Of a stretch of 54,946 nucleotides of DNA, positions 17,254 to 25,820 are shown in pieces. A program made the translations under genes and the position numbers. The notes beneath the pieces were generated by a model. That model had not been told where the DNA came from. It was given only the letters and a program-made list of their open reading frames with translations, and ran no database searches. Each line of letters starts with the position of its first letter. Position 1 is the stretch's first letter. Source of the stretch: Rectinema subterraneum (GTDB lineage: Bacteria > Spirochaetota > Spirochaetia > Treponematales > Rectinemataceae); the NCBI GenBank assembly GCA_009768935.1, contig WESA01000012.1, forward strand, positions 1 through 54,946, read 5' to 3'.

Positions 17254-18195
17254 GTGATCAAATTCCTCAAACAACCGATGATGCGCAAAGTGCTCATAGC
17301 GCTGGCGCCGATTTACCTGTTTTCCATCTGGATGTATGGGCTTCGGGTTGTCGCGGCTGCGGTCGTGGTTTTTGTCTGCGGCATCGCCACCGAATGGCTG
17401 TTCGAGCGAAAGCGCCAGGGAAAGGTCAGCGAAGCGGTACTGGTGAGCTGTGCGCTGTTTGCGCTCGCATTTCCGCCTAAAACACCGCTCTGGATTCTGG
17501 CGGTGGGCATCATTTTTGCTGTTGCGATGGCCAAAGGTGTGTATGGCGGCTTCGGGCGGAATATCTTCAATCCCGCGATTGCGGGGCGTGCGTTCGTCTA
17601 CATCAGCTTCGCGATAGTGCTGTCGAGGGCGTATACGGGGTTTGGAAATTTTGGTATTGGGGCTGTCGATGTGCTTTCGTCGGCTACGCCGCTTGCACAG
17701 ATGCGGGCAGGGGCGAAAGTTCCGCTGTCAAGCCTTGTGTTCGGGCTGAGGCCAGGCGCGCTCGGCGAAAGCATGACCTTGCTCATCGTGCTTGCGGGTG
17801 TTTACCTCATTCTGACGAAGACCGCGAGCTGGAAAATCATCGTGTCGACGCTGGTAGGGGGCGCGGTGACAAATCTCATTCTGCTCGCCGTGGGAGCAGC
17901 CAAAGCGCTGCCGATGGAAAGCCTTCTTGCGGGATCCTTCCTATTTATGTCGGTATTCATGGCGACGGATCCTGTCTCGGCTCCGAAACGGCAGCAATCG
18001 CACTATGTGTATGGCGCGCTGATCGGGGCGACAGCAGTGCTCATCCGCACCTTCTCGGCTTTTCCCGAGGGTACGAGTTTTGCGATTCTCTTCGGGAACA
18101 CCTTTGCGAACCTGATTGATATTGCGGTTGATTCGCTGGTCAAAAAGGCGCCTGCCCAGGCGAAGGCACCTGCCAAGCCGGAAGGAGGCGCATGA
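17254..18195 (+). CDS. nqrB: Na+-translocating NADH:quinone reductase subunit B (NqrB/RnfD family)
   Basis: Membrane subunit that carries covalent FMN and riboflavin and forms part of the ion path. The 313-residue protein is shorter than classical NqrB (about 410), lacking part of the N-terminal region. It retains GGFGRNIFNPAIAGRAFVYI, the SSATPLAQM segment whose Thr is the expected FMN attachment site, and SVFMATDPVSAPKRQQSHY. A low-complexity Ala/Lys/Pro tail ends the protein. GTG 17254 follows GGAGG. It is the first gene of an operon in which no nqrA precedes it, although nqrA is normally first. Confidence 0.85.
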   Translation: MIKFLKQPMMRKVLIALAPIYLFSIWMYGLRVVAAAVVVFVCGIATEWLFERKRQGKVSEAVLVSCALFALAFPPKTPLWILAVGIIFAVAMAKGVYGGFGRNIFNPAIAGRAFVYISFAIVLSRAYTGFGNFGIGAVDVLSSATPLAQMRAGAKVPLSSLVFGLRPGALGESMTLLIVLAGVYLILTKTASWKIIVSTLVGGAVTNLILLAVGAAKALPMESLLAGSFLFMSVFMATDPVSAPKRQQSHYVYGALIGATAVLIRTFSAFPEGTSFAILFGNTFANLIDIAVDSLVKKAPAQAKAPAKPEGGA

Positions 18196-18818
18196 TGAAA
18201 CTGAACAGGAATTCGGTCATCTACGCGGCAGTGTTCACCTTTGTGGTGTGCGTCGCCTTTGTGATCATTCTGGCGATTGCGAATCAGGTCACGTTAGCCA
18301 GGGTCAATGCGAATAAGAGGCTCGAGTCGCGCACCGCCGTTCTGAAAGCCTTCGGGCTTGCTGACAGTACAACCCCATCGAGCGAAATCGATTCAAAATA
18401 CACCCAGCTTGTCACCGAAAAAAGCGTAGAAAAAGCAACCGCCTACACCGCAACCATCGACGGCCAAACTTATGTTGCGGTCAAACTCACTATGCCAGGC
18501 CTCTGGGGACCGATCACCGCAGTGCTTGCAACCGACCCTGCAGGCACCGTCGTGCGCGGCTTCGAGATTGTCGATCAGCAGGAAACGCCAGGCCTTGGCG
18601 GACGCATTTCCGAACCATGGTTCTCGGCACAGTTCAAAGGAAAGAAAGTGCTTCCCGATGGTACGATCGCCTTTGAGCAAGGCTCAGGCAAAGGCAACTT
18701 CGATCCAAACAATGGCACCGTCGATGCAATCACCGGCGCAAGCCGCACGAGCGATTTCGTCCGTGCGCTTGTAAATCGTTCGTTGGCGCTCGCCCGCCAG
18801 ATAGGAGGAACGCTGTGA
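18195..18818 (+). CDS. nqrC: NqrC (FMN-binding subunit)
   Basis: Subunit with one N-terminal transmembrane helix (about residues 9-30) and an extracytoplasmic FMN-binding domain, 207 residues. MPGLWGPITAVLATD and QQETPGLGGRI are NqrC hallmarks. The flavinylation motif reads DAITGASRTS, placing Ser (about residue 183) where Thr is usual (SGAT). Two adjacent ATGs overlap the nqrB stop; 18195 is chosen because GGAGG is 6 nt away, against 3 nt for 18192. It overlaps nqrD by GTGA. Confidence 0.88.
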   Translation: MKLNRNSVIYAAVFTFVVCVAFVIILAIANQVTLARVNANKRLESRTAVLKAFGLADSTTPSSEIDSKYTQLVTEKSVEKATAYTATIDGQTYVAVKLTMPGLWGPITAVLATDPAGTVVRGFEIVDQQETPGLGGRISEPWFSAQFKGKKVLPDGTIAFEQGSGKGNFDPNNGTVDAITGASRTSDFVRALVNRSLALARQIGGTL

Positions 18819-19510
18819 GTGACACAGGAAAAACGAGTGCCCCCGCAAAAGTGAGCCCTGCCGGCAAGGTGATGCGGGATGGCCTCTGGTACAATAACCC
18901 CATATTTGTGCAGGTGCTGGGTATCTGCTCGACCCTGGCTGTCACCAACAATCTTCGTAACACACTCATCATGGTGCTGGGCGTGAGTTTCGCCACATCC
19001 ATGGGGAGCATGACACTGAGCGCGCTTCGCGAGCTCATCCCGCGCAAGGTGCGCATGATTGTGCAAGTGCTTGTGCTGTCGTTCTATGTCATCATTATTG
19101 ATATTGTGCTGAGGGCGTATCAGCCGGCGATATCCAAGCAGCTGGGGCCCTATGTCGGCCTCATTATTACAAACTGTATTCTGATGGGGCGCGCTGAGGC
19201 GTTTGCGGCATCGAATCCTCCAGGGCTTGCGTTTCTGGACGGGCTTGCGAATGGGCTTGGCTATGGCTGGGTTCTCCTTGTGATAGCGATTGTCCGCGAA
19301 TTCTTCGGATTCGGCAGTCTGTTCGGCTTCAAACTCGTGGGCGATTGGTTTACTCCATGGACCATCATGGTGATGGCGCCGAGTGCGTTCTTCCTGGTTG
19401 CGATCGCGCTGTGGATTGCGAACAACTACAAGGCGAAGGTGGCGGCGGCAGCCAAGGCTGCTGCTCCTGGAGCAGCCGGCGCTCCAGCCGGACAAGGAGG
19501 CAAGCCATGA
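18815..19510 (+). CDS. nqrD: NqrD
   Basis: Integral membrane subunit, 231 residues, about six hydrophobic helices. The two conserved cysteines that with NqrE hold an intramembrane iron-sulfur centre are present: Cys38 in VLGICSTLAV and Cys121 in LIITNCILMGRAEAFA. The last sequence matches NqrD better than RnfE. The C-terminal ~30 residues are Ala/Gly-rich low complexity. GTG 18815 is preceded by AGGAGG and overlaps the nqrC stop. Confidence 0.9.
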   Translation: MSDTGKTSAPAKVSPAGKVMRDGLWYNNPIFVQVLGICSTLAVTNNLRNTLIMVLGVSFATSMGSMTLSALRELIPRKVRMIVQVLVLSFYVIIIDIVLRAYQPAISKQLGPYVGLIITNCILMGRAEAFAASNPPGLAFLDGLANGLGYGWVLLVIAIVREFFGFGSLFGFKLVGDWFTPWTIMVMAPSAFFLVAIALWIANNYKAKVAAAAKAAAPGAAGAPAGQGGKP

Positions 19511-20109
19511 TCGATGCACCAAGCGTTGGATTACTGTCGCTTTTCCTGGCGAGCATACTCACGAGCAATGTGCTCCTTGCGAACTTCCTCGGCACGTGCT
19601 CCTTCATTTCGATTTCGAAGGATTTCAAGAGCTCGATGGGGCTGGGCGTGGCGGTGACTCTTGTGATCGGCATCACGGCGGCGGTGTGCTGGGCCGTGCT
19701 GTACTTTATCATACAGCCGCTCGGCATCGAGTATCTTTCATTTATTATTTTCATAATCGTGATTGCGGGCGTGGTGCAGATGCTCGAGATGATTATCGAC
19801 CGCTTTTCGCCGGCTCTGTACTTGGCGCTTGGCATTTTCCTGCCGCTCATCACTGTCAACTGCGCGGTCCTCGGCGTCATTCTTTTTATGCAAATCCGCA
19901 AGTACAGTTTCCCGCAGGCGGTGATATTCGGTTTCGGCTCGGGTGCGGGCTGGTGGCTGGCTATCATGTTGCTCGCGTCGATCCGCAAAAAGCTCGATTC
20001 GAATAACGCAATTCCTGCAGGGTTGAAGGGAACCGGTATTACGCTGATTACCATTGGCTTTATGGCGATGGCATTTGTCGGGTTTTCCGGCATGATCGCG
20101 GTGCAGTGA
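19507..20109 (+). CDS. nqrE: NqrE
   Basis: Integral membrane subunit, 200 residues and six helices, paired with NqrD. Cys31 (FLGTCSFISISK) and Cys119 (LITVNCAVLG) are the expected metal-centre ligands. FGFGSGAGWWLAIM and the LKGTGITLITIGFMAMAF segment near the C-terminus match NqrE rather than RnfA. The ATG overlaps the nqrD stop (ATGA). Confidence 0.9.
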   Translation: MIDAPSVGLLSLFLASILTSNVLLANFLGTCSFISISKDFKSSMGLGVAVTLVIGITAAVCWAVLYFIIQPLGIEYLSFIIFIIVIAGVVQMLEMIIDRFSPALYLALGIFLPLITVNCAVLGVILFMQIRKYSFPQAVIFGFGSGAGWWLAIMLLASIRKKLDSNNAIPAGLKGTGITLITIGFMAMAFVGFSGMIAVQ

Positions 20110-20120
20110 AGGAGGCGCTC

Positions 20121-21242
20121 ATGAGTCCGATTCTGGTTGGTCCACTGACAGTAGCTGGCATTTCGGCCGTGCTCGCGCTTATCATTGCTGTACTCGACAA
20201 AGCCCTCAACAACTATGGCGACGTTGAAATATCGATCAACGGCGGCGAAAGAAAACTCGAAGTGAAGGGCGGCTCGCCGCTTCTCTCTACGCTGGCCGCC
20301 GAGAACATCTTTGTGCCGTCGGCATGCGGCGGTCGTGGCACCTGCGGTGCCTGTAAATGCAAGGTCATTTCGGACGTTGGGCCTCACCTTCCGACCGAGC
20401 TGCCTTTTATGTCGCCCGATGAAATTGCGCATAATGTGCGCCTCTCCTGCCAGGTCAAAGTGCGCAAGAACATCGAAATCGAGCTGCCGCGCGAGCTATT
20501 CAGCATCAAGAAATACAAAACCCACGTCGAAAAAATCCGCGATGTCACCCATGATATCAAAGAAGTGCTTTTTGCCCTCGATTCCGGCGAAATCGATTTT
20601 GTTTCAGGCCAGTATGTTCAGCTCGTTGTCCCGCCCTATGGGGACATCAAGGAGTCAACCCAGCGCGCGTATTCTATGTCCTCAAAGCCCTCTGACAAGA
20701 AGCATGTGGAGCTTCTCATCCGGCTGGTGCCGGGCGGCATTGCGACGACATGGGTTCACAAATTCCTCAAGGAAGGTGATGCGGTCGAACTTGTCGGCCC
20801 CTTCGGCGAGTTCCGTGTCCACGATACCCCCGCCGCGATGATCTGCGTTGCAGGAGGCTCCGGCATGGCGCCCTTCAAGAGCATTTTCTACAACCTGTAC
20901 GAAACGAGCGCCTTCCCCGAGAAAGATATCTGGTATTTCTTCGGTGCCCGCACGAGCAAGGACATGTTCTACTTGGAAGAGCTGCGCGAACTGCAGGCAA
21001 AGTGGCCGCGCTTCCATCTGGTAGCTGCACTCTCCGAACCAAGCCCCGAAGAGAACTGGGCAGGCGACACCGGCCTCATCACCGATGTGCTCGACCGCTA
21101 TCTCCAGACTGTTATTCCCAAAAACGACAAAGGATGGGAAGGCTATCTCTGCGGGTCCCCTGGTATGATCAACGCCTGCATCAATGTGATGAAGAAAAAC
21201 GGCATCACCGAGGACAAGATTTATTATGACAAATTCGCCTGA
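20121..21242 (+). CDS. nqrF: NqrF, NADH-oxidising subunit
   Basis: Electron entry subunit, 373 residues. Residues 3-25 are a membrane anchor. A [2Fe-2S] ferredoxin domain follows, with Cys69, Cys75, Cys78 and Cys110 (ACGGRGTCGACKC pattern). The FAD domain has RAYSMSS, and the NADH domain has GGSGMAPFKSIF and the C-terminal YLCGSPGMINACI. All parts of a functional NqrF are present, which sets the complex apart from Rnf (no RnfB/RnfC here). ATG 20121 is used because AAGGAGG precedes it; an in-frame GTG 15 nt upstream is less likely. Confidence 0.94.
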   Translation: MSPILVGPLTVAGISAVLALIIAVLDKALNNYGDVEISINGGERKLEVKGGSPLLSTLAAENIFVPSACGGRGTCGACKCKVISDVGPHLPTELPFMSPDEIAHNVRLSCQVKVRKNIEIELPRELFSIKKYKTHVEKIRDVTHDIKEVLFALDSGEIDFVSGQYVQLVVPPYGDIKESTQRAYSMSSKPSDKKHVELLIRLVPGGIATTWVHKFLKEGDAVELVGPFGEFRVHDTPAAMICVAGGSGMAPFKSIFYNLYETSAFPEKDIWYFFGARTSKDMFYLEELRELQAKWPRFHLVAALSEPSPEENWAGDTGLITDVLDRYLQTVIPKNDKGWEGYLCGSPGMINACINVMKKNGITEDKIYYDKFA

Positions 21243-21257
21243 GCCAAGGAGGATTGG

Positions 21258-21728
21258 ATGAAACAGTCACCCGCCGACAAACAGGCTTTTGAAAGAATGG
21301 CGCCCGGCATAATCACCGCCGCCGGTTTTCTTGGATTCGACGAACGGAGCCCTGACCGCATCATCGCAGAGGACGAGAGAGCCTTTGAAGAGCTCGGGCT
21401 TGATTTCAATAACGTTGCTGACAGACTCGAAGAGTTGGCCCACAAAGGCGAAGCCGGCCTAGGCGAGCCCATCACTGTGGGGGAACTCCTTGTGCAATCA
21501 GGCGATGCGCGCGGTATGCTCCCTTGCCCGTGGGAAGATGGATTTTTTCATAAAAATGCAGTGTCGGTGAGCCCTGCGGATACTCCGCTCGAGGCGTGCG
21601 TCGAGGGCGAAGACATGCTCATTTACAGCGAACTTTCGATTCATATGCTGAGGGCGCACCACTTTTGCCAGGGGCGGGGCTCACCATTCAGGCTTGAGCC
21701 GACGTTGCTGAAGCAGCTGCTGTTCTGA
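21258..21728 (+). CDS. unknown protein co-transcribed with nqrBCDEF
   Basis: 156 residues, no signal peptide or membrane segment, not recognised as any Nqr or Rnf subunit (it is not NqrA or NqrM). An acidic N-terminal half (IIAEDERAFEELGLDFNNV, EELAHKGEAGLGEPITVG) is followed by a part with possible metal ligands: Cys in MLPCPWEDG, His in FFHKN, and His/Cys in SIHMLRAHHFCQGRG. The closing GSPFRLEPTLLKQLL looks like a conserved motif. AAGGAGG precedes ATG 21258, 15 nt after nqrF, so it is almost certainly in the same operon. It may assist maturation or regulation of the pump; that is inference only. Confidence 0.75.
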   Translation: MKQSPADKQAFERMAPGIITAAGFLGFDERSPDRIIAEDERAFEELGLDFNNVADRLEELAHKGEAGLGEPITVGELLVQSGDARGMLPCPWEDGFFHKNAVSVSPADTPLEACVEGEDMLIYSELSIHMLRAHHFCQGRGSPFRLEPTLLKQLLF

Positions 21729-21828
21729 CAAGCAAGAGGTTCTGGCCGGGTCTCGAAACGATGTTCCTTTTTGAAGTATGATGGTGTCGTCTGAGGCCTA
21801 TTCTCAGAGTGCCTCAAGGAGCATCTGT

Positions 21829-23289
21829 ATGGAAAAGAGAACAAAGATCGTTGCGACCATTGGTCCGGCATGCGAAAGCCTTGCGACAATTAAAGACCTG
21901 ATCCGCGAAGGCGTCGATGTCTTCAGGCTCAATTTTTCCCACAAGACATATGAAGAAGCCACTCGCGATGTAACCATGATTCACGAAGCGCGCAAAGCAC
22001 TCGATAGACCAGTAGCCATTATGGCGGATATTAAAGGCCCAGCCGTGCGGCTTTATGGCTATGCGGAAGAAATTGCCCTGAAACCGGGGACAGAGCTCAC
22101 CATTGAGAGCGCAGACCCTGCCGGAATCGAAAAACTGGTTTCTTCCAAGCCTCTGCATGTCTACACCAATCTGCCGGATATCGATCGCATCTGTGCAATA
22201 GGCCAGAAAGTTATTTTGATGGACGGCTACTTCAGCGGAAAAGTTGTCAGGAAGGCGCCGAAAGCCGTGGTGGTCGCGGTGGAAAATGAAGGGGGCTTGC
22301 GGCCAAAAGCGCATCTCACGCTTCCTGGCGTCGATTATCCAATCCCATTTCTTTCCGAAAAAGATATCAATGACATCAGCTGGGCGGTCGAAAAGGATAT
22401 CGATTATATCGCGCTTTCTTTTGTTCGCTGTGCGACGGATGTTGAGGAAGTTCGGCGTCTTGTGCAGCGCACCGCGCTTTCGCAAGGCAAAACGACGAAC
22501 ATCAAATTGATCGCGAAAATCGAGTCATCCCGAGGGCTCGAGAACATTGACGAGATTATCAGAGCAGCTGATGGCATAATGGTGGCTCGCGGCGACATGG
22601 GCGTCGAAATGCCCATAGAAAATGTGCCGATCGCCCAGAAGCAAATCATCCGCAAATGCTATCTTGCCGCAAAGCCAGTCATCACCGCGACCCAGATGAT
22701 GGAATCGATGATGGAAAACCCTATGCCGACCCGCGCAGAAGTATCCGATGTCGCAAACGCTTGTTTCGATTCCACCAGCGCGGTCATGCTTTCAGGGGAA
22801 ACCGCAATCGGCAAATATCCCGTCCAGGTCGTTCGCATGATGCGCACAGTAGTCGAGACTGTCGAAAAAGAGTTCGATTATATCGATTTTCACCACGATG
22901 TGCCGCCGGAAGTGCAGAACGGCGACATACCGGCAATAATGTCGTATAACGCAGTTTCGGTTGCTTATCGCTGCGACGCCAATGCTCTCATCGTCCTCAC
23001 GGAAACCGGCCATGCGGCGCGCTTGCTTTCGCGTCTGCGCCCAAGAATGCCCATATACGCCTTTCTGACGAACGAGCGCCTGTACCACCAGATGGCGCTC
23101 AATTGGGGCGTCGAGCCTTTTATCCATTCAGGAAAAGGAACGCGCCTCGATGCAGTCGTCGCGGAAGCCATCTCGATTTGCAAGCGCAAAGGGCTTTTGA
23201 AAAGTGGTGACCGCGTGGTGATTGTAGCTGGCCTGCCGCTCGCGCATCAGGGCACGACGAACATGATTCGGGTGGAGACGATTGAGTGA
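21829..23289 (+). CDS. pyk: pyruvate kinase
   Basis: Last ATP-forming step of glycolysis, phosphoenolpyruvate plus ADP to pyruvate plus ATP, in the cytoplasm. 486 residues from ATG 21829, which follows AAGGAG at the right distance. Motifs are KIVATIGPACES with VFRLNFSH, IMADIKGPAVR, the catalytic IKLIAKIESSRGLENIDEII, GIMVARGDMGVEMP and PVITATQMMESM followed by NPMPTRAEVSDVANA. The C-terminal domain (about 350-486) is present. The coding strand carries one GGGGACAGAG 10-mer (22086-22095). Confidence 0.96.
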   Translation: MEKRTKIVATIGPACESLATIKDLIREGVDVFRLNFSHKTYEEATRDVTMIHEARKALDRPVAIMADIKGPAVRLYGYAEEIALKPGTELTIESADPAGIEKLVSSKPLHVYTNLPDIDRICAIGQKVILMDGYFSGKVVRKAPKAVVVAVENEGGLRPKAHLTLPGVDYPIPFLSEKDINDISWAVEKDIDYIALSFVRCATDVEEVRRLVQRTALSQGKTTNIKLIAKIESSRGLENIDEIIRAADGIMVARGDMGVEMPIENVPIAQKQIIRKCYLAAKPVITATQMMESMMENPMPTRAEVSDVANACFDSTSAVMLSGETAIGKYPVQVVRMMRTVVETVEKEFDYIDFHHDVPPEVQNGDIPAIMSYNAVSVAYRCDANALIVLTETGHAARLLSRLRPRMPIYAFLTNERLYHQMALNWGVEPFIHSGKGTRLDAVVAEAISICKRKGLLKSGDRVVIVAGLPLAHQGTTNMIRVETIE

Positions 23290-24401
23290 AGAGCGAGCGC
23301 GCTGCGAAAGGTGCGATGCTGGACAGCGGTCAAGCTGCAGTCATGAAATCCGGCGACATGCGCCCCGAAATCGACCTCGAGCTGCTCTCGAAATTGAAGG
23401 AGAAGAATCTTGCTGCGCTCGGACTTATTGTTCTCGAAGGGCGCATTGTTATAGAAAAGGCGCTTGAAGCGGGGGTTGTGCCGCGCTTGCTTGTATGTAC
23501 GGAAGCTGAAGAAGAATATTGGCAGGAAAAATCCCGAAACCGGACTGTAGTGCAGGGTAGTGCGGCGCCGCAAACGCGTACCCCAGCGCAGAACAGCTCA
23601 AAGCCGCAAACCGGCGCCTCATCCTTTCCCGTGCGCGTCATGAACCACGAAGCCCTCTGCGCCTTTGTCGATTTCAAATTCCATCGAGGCGCGATCGCAA
23701 TCGCTGAAATGCCGCGGATTAGGCGGTTCGAGGCGGCGCAGAACGAGCTGTCGGCCAGCCAGGCGAGTATGCTGAGCATGGCGCGCTTGCCGCGGCCAGA
23801 TGACAGCGTGGCCCGCACAATTTATGAGCGCTCCAGAGAAGCCTTTCTTTGCCTCTGGGACATCACCGATCCCTCGAATCTCGGCGCACTCATACGGACA
23901 GCTGCCGGGCTCGGCGCCTCAGGAATCTTGCTCGGCCCAGGTTGCGCAAACCCGTATTACCGAAAAGCCATCCGCGCTTCGATGGGAAATGCGTTCAGTG
24001 TGCCGCTCTGGAGCGCGGACCTTGCCCTTCTCGATACGCTGCGTCTAGGCGGAGCGGAAATAGTCGGCGCTACACTTTCGGAACAGGCAGTGTCGCTTGA
24101 TGTATGGGCTGCACAGCAAGGCGGCTTTCTCATCCTCATCCTCGGCAACGAAGGTTATGGCCTGCCGCAGGAAGTCCTCTCTCGCTGCACCAGCGAAGTA
24201 TCTATCCCGATGGCACGCGGCGTCGATTCGCTCAATGTTGCAGTGGCGGGCGGGATTTTGATGTACGAGTTGTTTGGGAAAATACGGGGAACTGAAAAAG
24301 AAAGCCAACAAAAAGCGCTCAAGAAAGTGCCGAAACTCGGCATCAATGGAGACCGCTATCCTGATTCGGTCGACTTGATAAGAGAGGACAGAGAGCAGTG
24401 A
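23286..24401 (+). CDS. TrmH/SpoU-family RNA 2'-O-methyltransferase
   Basis: 371 residues. The C-terminal SPOUT domain has motif 1 ITDPSNLGALIRTAAGLGAS, motif 2 FLILILGNEGYGLP and motif 3 SIPMARGVDSLNVAVAGGIL, so it binds S-adenosylmethionine in the trefoil knot. The N-terminal part resembles the RNA-substrate-binding domain of rRNA methyltransferases, interrupted by a Gln/Thr/Ser/Pro-rich low-complexity stretch (about residues 93-117). GTG 23286 overlaps the pyk stop (GTGA). The target RNA cannot be told; 23S rRNA or tRNA are both possible. Confidence 0.88.
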   Translation: MKSERAAKGAMLDSGQAAVMKSGDMRPEIDLELLSKLKEKNLAALGLIVLEGRIVIEKALEAGVVPRLLVCTEAEEEYWQEKSRNRTVVQGSAAPQTRTPAQNSSKPQTGASSFPVRVMNHEALCAFVDFKFHRGAIAIAEMPRIRRFEAAQNELSASQASMLSMARLPRPDDSVARTIYERSREAFLCLWDITDPSNLGALIRTAAGLGASGILLGPGCANPYYRKAIRASMGNAFSVPLWSADLALLDTLRLGGAEIVGATLSEQAVSLDVWAAQQGGFLILILGNEGYGLPQEVLSRCTSEVSIPMARGVDSLNVAVAGGILMYELFGKIRGTEKESQQKALKKVPKLGINGDRYPDSVDLIREDREQ

Positions 24402-24568
24402 CTATTACTTTCATTTCATCGATAACTGTATTGAATTAGAATCGCCATGTTGGTTCCCTGGTAGATTGCATTCCGGGCCGCAGTGCTTGCTTTCACTTTT
24501 TACTGCATTGCGATATGACAGCTGTATTATCTCTATGTTAGCATAATTCGAATTTTTTCAATTAAACA

Positions 24569-24639
24569 TTGACAAATGAAAAAAACCGTGCTTTCGTATA
24601 AATTGTTACATTATGAAACCACTCTCATTATGTAACAAT
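24569..24639 (+). promoter_or_regulatory. promoter region with 15-bp dyad before the ABC/MBL operon
   Basis: A perfect TTGACA lies at 24569-24574 and a TATAAA at 24597-24602, but they are 22 nt apart, which is long for a sigma-70 promoter and suggests need of an activator or a different pairing. Starting at 24602 is an inverted repeat, arms ATTGTTACATTATGA (24602-24616) and TCATTATGTAACAAT (24625-24639), 15 bp with one mismatch and an 8-nt spacer. It would block or control the first gene 24 nt further on. The surrounding 100 nt are markedly AT-rich. Confidence 0.65.
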
Positions 24640-24662
24640 AAATACCTAAGGAGGCATCGGAT

Positions 24663-25820
24663 ATGAAAAGGAAAAGCATTGCTATGGCTTTTCTACTCAT
24701 TGTTGCATTCGGTTTTCTTGCAGTGCAAGGAGCGTTTGCACAAAAATCCCGGCTTGTATTCATGACCGCTGGCGATGTAAATATGCTCGCGCTCGGGCAG
24801 AATGTGTTCGCTCCCGGCTTTATGGCTGAAAATCCTAACGTGCAAGTTATCACAATTCATACTGGCCCGGGGAATGCAGGTTCTCAGACAATTTATGAAA
24901 AGCTGCTAGCGGAAAAGAAAGCCAATAAAGCGGCGGGCGATGTGGACGTCGCACTTGTACACGAGATTTTCATGAAATGGAGCATGGATCAGGATTTACT
25001 GCAGCCTTACGCGCAAATGACAAACACCTGGAAATATGTTACATCGCCTTTTGCAAAGACTTCGTTAGGAATCAATATTGAAGGCTATGTCATGCCACTT
25101 TTCCAGAGCCAGACTGCCATAGCCTACAATCCGGACTATGTGAAAAATCCACCAAAGTCCTATGCTGAACTCAAAGAATGGGTCAAAAAGAATCCCGGCA
25201 AGTTCGGATACAACGGCATCAAGGGCGGTGCATCCGGTGTTGCATTTGTCATGGGATGGGTATATGCGGAGACAGGGAAATACAAGAAATACGCGGTCAC
25301 CGGCCCATTTGATAAGGCTGAAGTCGATTCTTGGGAACCAGCTTACAAAGCGCTCAAGGAATTCAATAAAAATATAGTCATCACTGCAGGAAATGTTGGC
25401 ACTTTGGATGCCCTGAACAGAGGCGAAATCTGGATGGGACCAGTATGGGTGGATATGTTCTTTACCTTCATGAATGAAGGAAAGCTGGATCCAAAGATGC
25501 GGCTAGCCCTTCCCGAACCAGGGATGCCCGGCCAGCCCATGTTCTTTGTCATCCCAAAGAATGCTCCTAATCCTGAACTGTCTCGCAAGTTTATCGAATA
25601 TGTCACGAGCCCTAAAATTCAGGCAAACGAGATTGTAATACGGTTCAATTGGTACCCTGGCATCGATGGGTCTGCGCTCAAAGGCTCGATTCCTCAAGAA
25701 GTCTTCGACAAGATTTACCGCGATGTAACGCCCGCGGATCTGCAGAAAAAAGGATTGGCTTTCCCGCTGGCTGACTATTACAATGCAATGCTCGAAGCAT
25801 ACGAAAGATGGGCTCAATGA
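24663..25820 (+). CDS. ABC transporter extracellular solute-binding protein
   Basis: 385 residues; signal peptide MKRKSIAMAFLLIVAFGFLA then VQGAFA ahead of the mature QKSR. The fold is that of the family 1/polyamine- and iron-type binding proteins: KSYAELKEWVKKNPGKFGY, LNRGEIWMGPVWVDM and PGMPGQPMFFVIPKNAPNP are typical hinge and domain segments. The ligand cannot be read. AAGGAGG precedes ATG 24663. It heads an operon with two permeases, an ATPase, a metallo-hydrolase and a LacI regulator. Confidence 0.88.
   Translation: MKRKSIAMAFLLIVAFGFLAVQGAFAQKSRLVFMTAGDVNMLALGQNVFAPGFMAENPNVQVITIHTGPGNAGSQTIYEKLLAEKKANKAAGDVDVALVHEIFMKWSMDQDLLQPYAQMTNTWKYVTSPFAKTSLGINIEGYVMPLFQSQTAIAYNPDYVKNPPKSYAELKEWVKKNPGKFGYNGIKGGASGVAFVMGWVYAETGKYKKYAVTGPFDKAEVDSWEPAYKALKEFNKNIVITAGNVGTLDALNRGEIWMGPVWVDMFFTFMNEGKLDPKMRLALPEPGMPGQPMFFVIPKNAPNPELSRKFIEYVTSPKIQANEIVIRFNWYPGIDGSALKGSIPQEVFDKIYRDVTPADLQKKGLAFPLADYYNAMLEAYERWAQ

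Noticed and set aside
17231..17257. Eight-codon leader ORF overlapping nqrB
   Set aside because: Too short to judge; it simply includes the nqrB Shine-Dalgarno, so chance is likely.
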